Of a stretch of DNA of 64,000 nucleotides, positions 43,842 through 51,584 are shown piece by piece. The DNA lies in assembly GCA_017991595.1 (NCBI GenBank), contig JAGOQJ010000007.1:62001-126000 (forward strand), read 5' to 3'. A program made the position numbers and the translations under genes. Source of the stretch: Candidatus Didemnitutus sp. Its GTDB lineage: Bacteria; Verrucomicrobiota; Verrucomicrobiia; Opitutales; Opitutaceae. The notes beneath the pieces were generated by a model, which was given only the letters and a program-made list of their open reading frames with translations, was not told the origin of the DNA and did not search any database. Within the stretch, counting starts at the first letter, position 1. The number at the start of each line of letters is the position of its first letter.

Positions 43842-45755
43842 ATGAGCGAATTTCTCTCCCACGAATGCGGCATCGCGTTGGTCCGGCTGAAGCGGCCGCT
43901 CGCGTATTATCAGGAGAAGTATGGGACGCCGCTGTGGGGTCTTTATCAGCTGTTCCTGCTGATGGAGAAGCAGCACAACCGCGGGCAGGACGGCGCAGGT
44001 ATCGCCTGCATCAAATTCGACATGCCGGCGGGCGAGCCCTACATGTTCCGCGAGCGCACGACCGAGTCGAACCCGCTGGACAAGATCTTCCAGCCGATGA
44101 TCGCCCGCTTCACCCAACTCGTCGGCGAAGGCACGGTGCATCCGGAGTTTCCCGACACGGTGAAGAAGCACTTCGATTTCTGCGGTGAACTTTATCTGGG
44201 GCACCTGCGCTACGGCACTTCCGGCGGCTACAACCTCAGCGCGTGCCACCCGTATTTCCGCCGCAGCTCGTGGCCGACCCGCAATCTGGTGCTGGCGGGT
44301 AACTTCAACATGACCAACACGGCTGAGCTGAACGCCGTGCTCACGGCCACGGGCCAGCACCCGATCTTCGCGACCGACACGCAGGCGCTGCTCGAGATGC
44401 TCGGCCACGGCCTCGACAAGCATCACGAGGACCTTTACCGCGGATTCAAAGCCCAGGGCCTGCCCGGCACCGAGATCACGCACCGCATCAACGAGGGCAT
44501 GGACCCCGCCTACGTGCTGCGCGAAGTCGCGGCGGACTGGGACGGCGGCTACACGCTGATCGGCGCGCTCGGCAACGGCGACGCCTTCGTCACGCGTGAT
44601 CCCTCGGGCATCCGGCCCTGCCACTGGTTCGAGAACGACGAGGTGGTGGCTTTTGCCTCCGAGCGCGCCCCGCTTTGCACGGTGTTCCAGCGCACACCCG
44701 ACCAGGTGCAGGAGCTCGAGCCCGGCCACGTCGTCGTGGTGAAGAAGAACGGCACCGTGCGCGTCGAGCGCGTGAAGGAGCCGCTGCCGCGTTCGCAGTG
44801 CACGTTCGAGCGCATCTATTTCTCGCGCGGCAACGACGCCGACATCTACCGCGAGCGCAAGGCGCTCGGCGCGCAACTCGCCGAGCCCATCCTGCGCGCC
44901 ATCGGGCGCGACCTCGAGCACAGCATCTTCAGCTTCATCCCCAATACCGCGGAGGTTGCCTATCTCGGCCTGATGAGCGAGCTGCGCTACCGTCGCCGCG
45001 CCGAGGTGAAACAGGCACTGCTCGACGCCGCCAAGGCGGGCGAGCTTACCGACGCGCTCGTGGACGAGCTCATTCTCATCAACTGGCCGCGCGGCGAGAA
45101 AATCATCAGCAAGGACGCCAAGCTCCGCACCTTCATCGGCCAGGAGAAATGGCGCAACACGCTCGCCTCGCACGTCTATGACGTCACCTACGGCATCGTG
45201 ACGCCGAAGGACAACCTTGTGTGCGTCGATGACTCCATCGTGCGCGGCACCACCCTGCGTCGCTCGATCCTGCGCATCCTCGGCCGGCTCAACCCGAAGA
45301 AGATCGTCATCGCCTCGACCGCGCCGCAGATCCGCTATCCGGATTGCTACGGCATCGACATGTCCGAGCTCGGTAAATTCATCGCCTTCGAGGCCGCCGT
45401 TTCCCTGCTGAAGGAGCGCGGCCAGGGTTCGGTGTTGGAAGAAGTTTACCAAGCCTGCCGCGGCTACGTGGACAACCATTCGCGGGAGCCCGTGAATCAT
45501 GTGCGCCGCATCTACGAGCCGTTCACGGCGGAGGAAGTCTCGCGGCGTATCACGGAGCTCGTGACTCCGCGCAATGCCGATTGGCAAGGCGAGGTGGAGA
45601 TCATCTTTCAGTCGCTCGAGAGCCTGCACCGCGCGCTGCCGAACCACACCGGCGACTGGTATTTCAGCGGCAAGTATCCCACGCCCGGCGGCTATCGCGT
45701 GGTGAACCAGGCCTTCGTAAATTATTTCCACAAGTCCGAGGGCCGGGCTTACTGA
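43842..45755 (+). CDS. purF: Amidophosphoribosyltransferase, long form
   Basis: 637 residues, longer than the roughly 500 of E. coli or B. subtilis and like the Bacteroidetes-type enzyme. It makes phosphoribosylamine from PRPP and glutamine, the first step of purine synthesis. The glutaminase nucleophile is Cys9 in SHECGIALVRL, so eight residues must be removed or the N-terminus must otherwise free Cys9. EKQHNRGQDGAG and GHLRYGTSGGYN are present. The PRPP loop is NLVCVDDSIVRGTTLRRSI. The C-terminal 80-100 residues are specific to the long type. Followed 75 bp later by purM. Confidence 0.96.
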   Translation: MSEFLSHECGIALVRLKRPLAYYQEKYGTPLWGLYQLFLLMEKQHNRGQDGAGIACIKFDMPAGEPYMFRERTTESNPLDKIFQPMIARFTQLVGEGTVHPEFPDTVKKHFDFCGELYLGHLRYGTSGGYNLSACHPYFRRSSWPTRNLVLAGNFNMTNTAELNAVLTATGQHPIFATDTQALLEMLGHGLDKHHEDLYRGFKAQGLPGTEITHRINEGMDPAYVLREVAADWDGGYTLIGALGNGDAFVTRDPSGIRPCHWFENDEVVAFASERAPLCTVFQRTPDQVQELEPGHVVVVKKNGTVRVERVKEPLPRSQCTFERIYFSRGNDADIYRERKALGAQLAEPILRAIGRDLEHSIFSFIPNTAEVAYLGLMSELRYRRRAEVKQALLDAAKAGELTDALVDELILINWPRGEKIISKDAKLRTFIGQEKWRNTLASHVYDVTYGIVTPKDNLVCVDDSIVRGTTLRRSILRILGRLNPKKIVIASTAPQIRYPDCYGIDMSELGKFIAFEAAVSLLKERGQGSVLEEVYQACRGYVDNHSREPVNHVRRIYEPFTAEEVSRRITELVTPRNADWQGEVEIIFQSLESLHRALPNHTGDWYFSGKYPTPGGYRVVNQAFVNYFHKSEGRAY

Positions 45756-45829
45756 TCTTTCATCGGAGGCTACAGAGAAGCTGCGCTGCCGGGGTCTCCG
45801 TTTCTTCCGCCTCCTCCCGTTTCAATCCC

Positions 45830-46936
45830 ATGTCCCTTTCCTACGAAGCCTCCGGCGTAAACTACGACCAGCTTGATGCCTTCAAGCGCGCGTGCCAGCG
45901 GGCGGCGCGCACGACGGCGAGTGAGCTTGCGGCGCACGGTTACGCCGAGCCGGCGAGCACGCGGGGCGAGAGCGCTTACCTGATCGAGGCGGAGGATCAT
46001 TTCCTCGCGCACGTGGAGGAGGGGCTCGGCACCAAGAACCTCGTGGCCGATGCGGTTTACGCGCAGACGGGGAAGAGTTTCTACCGCGAGATCGCGATCG
46101 ATACCGTCGCGACCATCGTGAACGACCTCGTCACCTGTGGTGCGCTGCCGATCTCCGTGGCGATGCACGCGGCAGTGGGCGAGTCGGCGTGGTTCGCCGA
46201 CGCGGTGCGCATGCAGGCGCTGGTCGACGGATGGGCCGACGGTTGCCGGCAGGCCGGCGCGGTATGGGGCGGTGGCGAGACGCCGACGCTCCGCGGCATC
46301 GTCGAGAAGGATGCCATTGTGCTCGCCGGCTCCGCCATCGGACGGATCGCGCCCAAGTCGCTCCGCATCACAGGCGATGTGCGCGACGGTGACTCCATTG
46401 TTTTCCTCGCCAGTTCGGGTGTGCAGACGAACGGGCTTTCCCTCTGTCGGCTCATTGCCGAGCGGCTGCCGCAGGGTTACCAGACTCCGATCGGGCACGG
46501 CGATCCGCGCACTTACGGCGAGGCGTTGCTGGCGCCATCGGTCATCTATGTGGCATTCGTGCGCGAATGCCAACGGCGCGGGTTGAAGCTCAACTACGTC
46601 GCGCACGTGACTGGCCACGGGTGGCGCAAACTGATGCGGCTCGACGAGCCGTTCGTCTACGAGATCACCGCGCCGCGCGCGCCGTTGCCGTTGTTCAAGT
46701 TTCTCCAGCAGGCGGGTCCGATTACCGAGCGGGAAATGTATGCCACCTTCAATCAGGGCGTGGGCTTCGCGGCCTACGTGGATCCTGCGCTGGTTCCCGC
46801 GGTGCTCGAGGCGGCTCGGGCCAGCGGCTATGAGGCGTGGGCGGCCGGGCGTGTGCGCAAGGAAGGCGATCGGAAGGCTGTCGTGGTGCCCTCGCTCGGC
46901 CTCGAATTCGACGCCAGCACGCTGCAGGTGCGTTGA
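45830..46936 (+). CDS. purM: Phosphoribosylformylglycinamidine cyclo-ligase (AIR synthase), divergent type
   Basis: 368 residues of the PurM fold. The start at ATG 45830 gives SLSYEASGVNYDQLDAF, the family N-terminus (SYxxAGV). It has EEGLGTKNLVADAVY in place of the usual DGVGTK region, IVNDLVTCGALPISVAM, and AVWGGGETPTLRGIV where classical PurM has GGETAEMPGMY. It should convert FGAM to AIR, the step after PurL, and its place after purF supports that. The altered GGE segment means a diverged paralogue is possible. Confidence 0.88.
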   Translation: MSLSYEASGVNYDQLDAFKRACQRAARTTASELAAHGYAEPASTRGESAYLIEAEDHFLAHVEEGLGTKNLVADAVYAQTGKSFYREIAIDTVATIVNDLVTCGALPISVAMHAAVGESAWFADAVRMQALVDGWADGCRQAGAVWGGGETPTLRGIVEKDAIVLAGSAIGRIAPKSLRITGDVRDGDSIVFLASSGVQTNGLSLCRLIAERLPQGYQTPIGHGDPRTYGEALLAPSVIYVAFVRECQRRGLKLNYVAHVTGHGWRKLMRLDEPFVYEITAPRAPLPLFKFLQQAGPITEREMYATFNQGVGFAAYVDPALVPAVLEAARASGYEAWAAGRVRKEGDRKAVVVPSLGLEFDASTLQVR

Positions 46937-47147
46937 GGAGGCTGCGCGCACAAGCGTGCACGTGCGGTTGGCGCAAGCCCTCATTGAGGGCGCAAGGGAA
47001 CAGATGCGGTGACTCGTGACGGCAGGGGGCGCGGCATTGCCGACGTGTCGTTTGTTCGCGCTGCGGTCCAATTTCGCCGCAGGGGCGGCGCAGCGATTCA
47101 CTTTCCAAGGGGCGAAGCGTGCCGCGCCGCACGCTTTCCATCGGGCG

Positions 47148-47178
47148 CAAAAAAACGCCGGGCGGTGAGGCCCGGCGT
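47148..47178 (-). terminator. Intrinsic terminator of the FecR-domain gene
   Basis: On the minus strand the perfect stem ACGCCGGGC / GCCCGGCGT, with a 6-base loop (47155-47178 plus-strand coordinates), is followed by a run of seven T. It lies 27 bp past the stop at 47205. Confidence 0.88.
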
Positions 47179-47204
47179 GGGAAAGAGTTCAGTTCGGCAG
47201 TGAA

Positions 47205-48098
47205 TCAGGTCGGGCTGATGACGTCCGTGTTCGGCTGATTCGTCTGTTGGTTCTGCTGCTGCTGGTTCTGTTGATTCTGCTGCTGCTGCTGCTGGTTTTG
47301 CTGCTGTTGCTGCTGCTGATTGGATTGCTCGGTCTGGGTGATCGTGACCGTTGCGGTAGCTTCAACCGCGGTGGTGACAGCGCTGGTGATCGCGGCAGCG
47401 GCGGTGGCCGAGATCGTGCTCGGCGTGCTCACCGCAATGTTGGTGATAGCGCCCGACGTCGGATCGACCGTGACGGTGGCGGTGACTTCGGTGCCCGCGG
47501 GGACGGCGGCTTCGCCCGTGCCGCTGGTCACTTGGACCGTGCCGCTGGCGGTGAAGTTCACCAAGCCTTCGGAGGTCGCGAGGCTGAAGCTGGCTTTGCC
47601 CTGGGCGTCGAAGCGGAGGACGATGCGGAAGGTCGTGCCACGGATGCCGGCGGCGCCGACCGGGGTCTGCACATCGTAAACGGAGGCGGCGTTGAGCTTC
47701 TTCACGTTGCCGACCATTTCGCCGTAGGCGAGGTTAAGGCGGGTCTTGGAAACGGAGGGCTCGCCGCTCAGCTTGGCGACGTTGATGTCACCGGCGAGCG
47801 GGTCCATTTTGAATTCTTCAATGGCGAGTCGGCTGTTCTCCGCGAGGGAGATGCTGGAGCCGTTGGCGAACACGAGCACCACGGTGGCGCTGCCGCGGGT
47901 GATGACGGTGTCAGTCTCCGTCAGGAGCTGGCCATCCTTGATGGAGGCGGTGGTGCCGTCCTTGGACAGCTTCAAGACTTCGCCCGTCACGCGAGCGGCC
48001 TTGACCGCGCCGGCTTGGGTTTGAGCCGAGGCCGACAAGGCGACGGCGAATGCGGCAAAAGCGCAGAAGAGGAATCGGAACAGGTTGAGTCGATACAT
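47205..48098 (-). CDS. Secreted FecR-domain protein with a poly-Gln/Asn tail
   Basis: 297 residues from ATG 48098, giving a signal peptide (LFRFLFCAFAAFAVALSASAQ). A FecR domain follows (about 30-190): GEVLKLSKDGTTASIKDGQLL, VVLVFANGSSISLAENSRL, VGAAGIRGTTFRI. Stand-alone secreted FecR proteins, without a sigma factor or anti-sigma helix, occur in many Verrucomicrobiota and are thought to be surface or matrix proteins. The last roughly 40 residues are almost only Gln and Asn, encoded by CAG-type triplet repeats (47229-47318), a likely unstable and disordered tail. A perfect terminator follows. Confidence 0.9.
   Translation of the reverse strand: MYRLNLFRFLFCAFAAFAVALSASAQTQAGAVKAARVTGEVLKLSKDGTTASIKDGQLLTETDTVITRGSATVVLVFANGSSISLAENSRLAIEEFKMDPLAGDINVAKLSGEPSVSKTRLNLAYGEMVGNVKKLNAASVYDVQTPVGAAGIRGTTFRIVLRFDAQGKASFSLATSEGLVNFTASGTVQVTSGTGEAAVPAGTEVTATVTVDPTSGAITNIAVSTPSTISATAAAAITSAVTTAVEATATVTITQTEQSNQQQQQQQNQQQQQQNQQNQQQQNQQTNQPNTDVISPT
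47229..47318 (-). repeat. CAG/AAC triplet microsatellite encoding a poly-Gln/Asn tail
   Basis: Runs of CAG with interspersed AAC codons (plus strand CTG/GTT) encode blocks of 7, 6, 2 and 4 glutamines split by asparagine. Being a triplet repeat inside a coding region, length changes would keep the frame and vary the tail. Confidence 0.85.
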
Positions 48099-48589
48099 GG
48101 GTGGGCTTAGGTTCGTCGGTAAGTTGGCGGGTGTTTGGGTCGGAGCCAAGCCAACAATTGCAAATAAAGTGCGCGCACAAAAACGGGATCTGAAGTGCCA
48201 GCATGGTCGGGGGAGCGGCCCAGCTCATGCAATCTGCCAGAGGCGTGCGGCTTGCGCGTGTAGGATGTGGATTTGCTTTCGAGGCGCCTCGAGCACGCCC
48301 GGGCGTGTAAACTCAACGCTGAGGGTTTCTCAGTCATAGGTGAGTCAAGGTGGCCGATTTTGCGGCAGCTAGGTCCGTTCGACGCGGGCCATTGGACGCT
48401 ACCGCGTTGGCGTGACCGGATCATCGGAAGGCTCTCGAGGGGCCGACACGGCACATCGCTGCCGGCGAAACGGTCTTGGTATGGTCATGTCGGAGCCGGC
48501 CTGTGCATCTTGTCCCGTTGAGCGCGGGGCGAGCACGAGGTGAGGTTTTGCTTCGCCTCGGTGCGAGCGAGACGCCTCTCATCTTGGCC
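48099..48589. other. 491-bp intergenic region with a cluster of palindromes, no gene recognised
   Basis: This region lies between two divergent genes. I see no convincing coding frame and no tRNA, tmRNA, RNase P or SRP signature. It contains GTGCGCGCAC (48169-48178), then the 14-bp perfect palindromes TCGAGGCGCCTCGA (48279-48292) and CACGCCCGGGCGTG (48294-48307) separated by one base. CTGAG-N5-CTCAG (48319-48333) follows. The promoters of both flanking genes must lie here, but I could not place them. Confidence 0.6.
48279..48307. repeat. Two adjacent 14-bp perfect palindromes
   Basis: TCGAGGCGCCTCGA and CACGCCCGGGCGTG are each fully self-complementary and are separated by a single G. A 14-bp palindrome alone can occur by chance in GC-rich DNA; two side by side in a non-coding gap are less likely to. 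Possible operator pair or cruciform-forming site. Confidence 0.6.
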
Positions 48590-48997
48590 ATGACCGAAAA
48601 AACACCGCCGGAGCGACGCTGGGATTGGGTGATTGTTTTGCTCGCGCTCTTGGTTTTGCCGGGAGTGGCGGGGGCGCGGGCGTTCGGTGGATACTGGGAA
48701 TGGGCGTTCATTGCGGCGGCGGCGCTTTCGGTGTTCACCGCGCTTGTCTATGCGGCGGACAAAGGCCGAGCCAAGCAGGGCGATTGGCGGATCGGCGAGG
48801 GCACGCTGCATCTGCTCTCGTTGCTGGGCGGCTGGCCCGGGGCTTATGCAGCGCAGCATTTGTTCCGGCACAAGACGGCCAAGGTTTCTTTCCAAGCGGT
48901 GTTCTGGGCGACTGTGCTGCTGCACCAAGCGCTGGCGTTGGACTATCTGCTCGGGTGGCGCATCGCGCGGGCGGGCTTGACGGCGCTGGGGCTGTGA
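48590..48997 (+). CDS. DUF1294 family small membrane protein
   Basis: 135 residues from ATG 48590. It has two to three hydrophobic segments (WVIVLLALLVLPGVAGA, AFIAAAALSVFTALVYA) followed by the DUF1294 core: AADKGRAKQGDWRIGEG, LHLLSLLGGWPGAYAAQ, FRHKTAKVSFQAVFW. DUF1294 proteins are short inner-membrane proteins of unknown function, sometimes fused to a cold-shock domain, which is absent here. It lies 44 bp before the GreA/GreB-like gene on the same strand. Confidence 0.88.
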   Translation: MTEKTPPERRWDWVIVLLALLVLPGVAGARAFGGYWEWAFIAAAALSVFTALVYAADKGRAKQGDWRIGEGTLHLLSLLGGWPGAYAAQHLFRHKTAKVSFQAVFWATVLLHQALALDYLLGWRIARAGLTALGL

Positions 48998-49041
48998 CCG
49001 CGGTGGCTTGCGCGGCACGGCACCACGGATAAGCTCGCGCC

Positions 49042-49563
49042 ATGAGCCGGGCCTTTACACGGGAAGAAGATGCGCGGGACGTCGCGCTGCCGCGTCCGGT
49101 GTCGGTTTTGCCGCCGGGGGCGCGCAACTACCTCACGGTCTCCGGCGCGGCACGATTGCGCGAGGAGATGCTGCGGTTGTCCGATCAGGAGCGTCCGCGC
49201 CTCATCGCCGCATCAGCGGAGGAGGGCGGGCGGGGCGCAGACGCCAAGGAGGAATTGCAGCGCGTGGAGCTGCGCATCGCCTACCTGCAACAGAGTCTCG
49301 CCCAAGCGGAGATCACGGCGCCGCCTCCTCCGCCGCACGACGTGGTGCGTTTCGGCGCGACGGTGGAGGTGCGAGATCGGCAGGGCGCGGTGAGCCGCTA
49401 CCGGATCGTCGGGGCCGACGAAGCGGATTTTGGTCGGGATGAGGTGAACTGGACTTCTCCGATCGCGCGGGCCTTGCTGGGCGCACGGCTGGGCCAGCAG
49501 GTGCCGTTCAAGTTTCCGAGCGGTCAAACGACGCTCGAGATTACGGGCATCCGCTACGAATAA
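49042..49563 (+). CDS. GreA/GreB-family transcript cleavage factor-like protein
   Basis: 173 residues. The N-terminal coiled coil (about 30-90) contains YLTVSGAARLREEMLRL and the pattern KEELQRVELRIAYLQQSL. The C-terminal FKBP-like domain has VVRFGATVEVRD, RYRIVGADEADFGRDEVNWTSPIARALLG and FKFPSGQTTLEITGI. Gre factors rescue backtracked RNA polymerase. The acidic tip residues of the coiled coil (DAKEE region) look preserved, but whether it acts as GreB or an Rnk-like variant cannot be decided. It is convergent with the esterase gene, 7 bp between stops. Confidence 0.88.
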   Translation: MSRAFTREEDARDVALPRPVSVLPPGARNYLTVSGAARLREEMLRLSDQERPRLIAASAEEGGRGADAKEELQRVELRIAYLQQSLAQAEITAPPPPPHDVVRFGATVEVRDRQGAVSRYRIVGADEADFGRDEVNWTSPIARALLGARLGQQVPFKFPSGQTTLEITGIRYE

Positions 49564-49570
49564 ACCGCGC

Positions 49571-50473
49571 TCACGGCAGCCAGCCGTGGCTGCGCATCCA
49601 TTCCTCGCAGCGCTGTGGCCAGTTGGAGGTGGGGCCGAGGTCCGCGCGCATGCCGAAACCGTGCGGACCTTTTTCGTAAAGGTGGAGTTCCGCCGGCACA
49701 CCGGCCCGGCGGAGCGCAGCGTAGAAGGCCAGCGAGTTTTCGAGCGGCACGGAGGTGTCCTGCGCCGTGTGCACGAGAAACACCGGCGGCGTCTGTGCGG
49801 TGACTTGGCGGTCAGTGGACAACAGGTCCAGCAACTCCGCGGAGGGTTGCGGACCGAGGAGATTCTGGACCGACCCGCGATGGGCGTGCCGGCCTGCGAG
49901 GAGGATGACGGGGTATTGCAGCACCGCGAAATCCGGACGCGCACTCACGGCGTCGAGTGGATGGCCGGTCCGGCCCGCCGGGTGGTCGAAGAGCGTGGCG
50001 GCGCACGAAGCGAGGTGTCCGCCGGCGGAGGAACCGTAGACGCCAATGCGCGCAGGATCGACGCCGAACTCCGCGGCGCGCGCTCGCACGAGCCGCACGG
50101 CCCGCAGCACATCGCGCAAGGGCGCGGGATGGCCGTATTCCTTGAGCCGGTATTTGAGGATGAAACAGGTGATGCCCTGCGCGGTCAGCCACGCAGAAGT
50201 GGGCGTGCCTTCGACGGACACGGCCAGCCGGCCATAACCGCCGCCCGGGCAAAGGATCACCGCCGTGCCGTTCGCCTTGCCGGCCGGAGGCGCGTGGAGC
50301 GTGAGCGAGGGTTGCTGCACGTTGAACACGCGGTCGTCTTTGACGTATTCCTGTCCGCCGTCTGGTTGCGCGTCGGGCACGCCTTCGGGCCAGAGCGGGA
50401 TCATGGTCGGCTCCGCGAGGGCTAGGATCGGCGAAAGCATGAGGAGTAAGGGGAGGGTAAACGTGAGGCGCAT
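49571..50473 (-). CDS. Secreted alpha/beta-hydrolase, carbohydrate esterase-like
   Basis: 300 residues with a signal peptide (LTFTLPLLLMLSPILALA). The mature protein begins with MIPLWPEGVPDAQPD, typical of the acetylesterase/BD-FAE group found beside plant-cell-wall enzymes. The oxyanion loop is ILCPGGGYG, the nucleophile elbow GSSAGGHLAS, the acid Asp lies in VHTAQDTSVPLENS, and the base His is in EKGPHGFG. Likely substrates are acetyl or feruloyl esters on xylan or pectin. It starts 3 bp after the DUF4337 gene ends, so the two are co-transcribed, possibly by chance of packing. Confidence 0.88.
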   Translation of the reverse strand: MRLTFTLPLLLMLSPILALAEPTMIPLWPEGVPDAQPDGGQEYVKDDRVFNVQQPSLTLHAPPAGKANGTAVILCPGGGYGRLAVSVEGTPTSAWLTAQGITCFILKYRLKEYGHPAPLRDVLRAVRLVRARAAEFGVDPARIGVYGSSAGGHLASCAATLFDHPAGRTGHPLDAVSARPDFAVLQYPVILLAGRHAHRGSVQNLLGPQPSAELLDLLSTDRQVTAQTPPVFLVHTAQDTSVPLENSLAFYAALRRAGVPAELHLYEKGPHGFGMRADLGPTSNWPQRCEEWMRSHGWLP

Positions 50474-50476
50474 GGG

Positions 50477-51397
50477 TCAGAGGAAAACGTAGACGTAGGC
50501 GGCGAAGCTCACTGCGACGAGGCCGGCGGAGGCGGCGAGCGACCAGAGCAGGCTGCGGCGGCGCGCGGCGATCGCGAAGGTCGAGACAAGCACGGCGGCC
50601 TGCGCGCCGAGCATGCCGTAGAAGAAACGCGTGCTGCGGCGCTGGTGACGTTCGGCGGTGAGGTTGGTCTGGCGGACCTGCACGTCGTAGAGACGGGCGA
50701 TGGATTGGTTGAGCTTCGCCTCGGCGTCGTAGCGCATCGAGGAGTAGGAAAGCCGGAGGACGGCGAAATCGCGGCCGAGCGTTTTTTTCGCGGCGGCGGA
50801 GGCGTCGATCGCCTCGCCGAGGCGGTCGCCTTGGGTGACGATCGGATGCAGGGTCGCGTCGAAGCTGCGGGCGTGATCCTGCGCGGCGCGGAGTGCATCA
50901 GCGAGCGTGGCGGAAGCGATGGCGCGCACGGCGGTGGCGACTTCGGTGTCGGGCGCGCCGCGCTCGATGGTGTCGAGCGCGGTGCGGATTTCCGGGGCGA
51001 GCGTGGGCGAGGCGGCTTGCGGCGGGAGTTGGCCGGAGAGGAGCGTGTCGAGGGCGGCGAGCAGCGGGGTAGAGTCGGGGAGCGTGGCGGCGAAGGCGCG
51101 CAGGCGCGCGGCGTCGGGCGTGATGTCGCCGACGGTGAGTTGTGCGGTGTCGAGCGCGCCGGCTTGGATGGCGCCGCGCAGACGCTTGGCTTGGAAGAAC
51201 GCCCACTGGTCGCCGGCCTTCGATTGCTGCTGGGCGGCGAGGGCGCGCGTGTATTGGGCGCGGGTCATCTCGCTGGTGGAGAGGCCGGCGAGAAGCGTGG
51301 CGACCACGGTCATGATGACCGGAGTCATGCCGAGAATTTTCCCCCATTTGCCTTCGGGGAGGGTGGCTTTGATGTCCGCGGGAATCTCGGCTTTCAT
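50477..51397 (-). CDS. DUF4337 family membrane protein
   Basis: 306 residues from ATG 51397. A short soluble N-terminus is followed by a helix (ILGMTPVIMTVVATLLAGLS). A large Ala-rich helical middle region contains QWAFFQAKRLRGAI, a pattern of DUF4337. Two closing helices (FFYGMLGAQAAVLVSTFAI and SLAASAGLVAVSFAAYVYVFL) end the protein. No function is known for the family. The esterase gene follows after 3 bp. Confidence 0.78.
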   Translation of the reverse strand: MKAEIPADIKATLPEGKWGKILGMTPVIMTVVATLLAGLSTSEMTRAQYTRALAAQQQSKAGDQWAFFQAKRLRGAIQAGALDTAQLTVGDITPDAARLRAFAATLPDSTPLLAALDTLLSGQLPPQAASPTLAPEIRTALDTIERGAPDTEVATAVRAIASATLADALRAAQDHARSFDATLHPIVTQGDRLGEAIDASAAAKKTLGRDFAVLRLSYSSMRYDAEAKLNQSIARLYDVQVRQTNLTAERHQRRSTRFFYGMLGAQAAVLVSTFAIAARRRSLLWSLAASAGLVAVSFAAYVYVFL

Positions 51398-51494
51398 GGC
51401 AGAGGTTTTCGCCAGAAATGGAAAAAGGCGCGAGCTGAAAGGCTGGCAAGCCGTGCAGGCGGGCAGTGGAAATTTCCCACAGAGAGCTGGGCGG

Positions 51495-51532
51495 AAAACA
51501 AAAGCGGCGCGGGCCTGAGAGGCGCGCGCCGC
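51495..51532 (-). terminator. Intrinsic terminator of the KDG kinase operon
   Basis: On the minus strand the perfect stem GCGGCGCG / CGCGCCGC (plus coordinates 51504-51532) is followed by TTTTGTTTT. A second hairpin, CGCCGGTC-GCA-GACCGGCG (51551-51569), lies between it and the kdgK stop at 51585. Confidence 0.82.
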
Positions 51533-51584
51533 GGGAAATGTTGATCGAACCGCCGGTCGCAGACCGGCGCTGCTTGGGGACGGC

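Noticed and set aside
46977-46991. Hairpin GCCCTC-ATT-GAGGGC after purM as a terminator
   Set aside because: The stem is only 6 bp and no T tract follows.
47229-47318. Repeat tract as a CRISPR array
   Set aside because: It is a simple in-frame CAG/AAC triplet repeat inside a gene, with no spacers.
48107-48454. Possible 115-codon minus-strand gene upstream of the FecR-domain gene
   Set aside because: It overlaps the palindrome cluster, has no coding-like composition or domain, and would crowd the FecR gene promoter.
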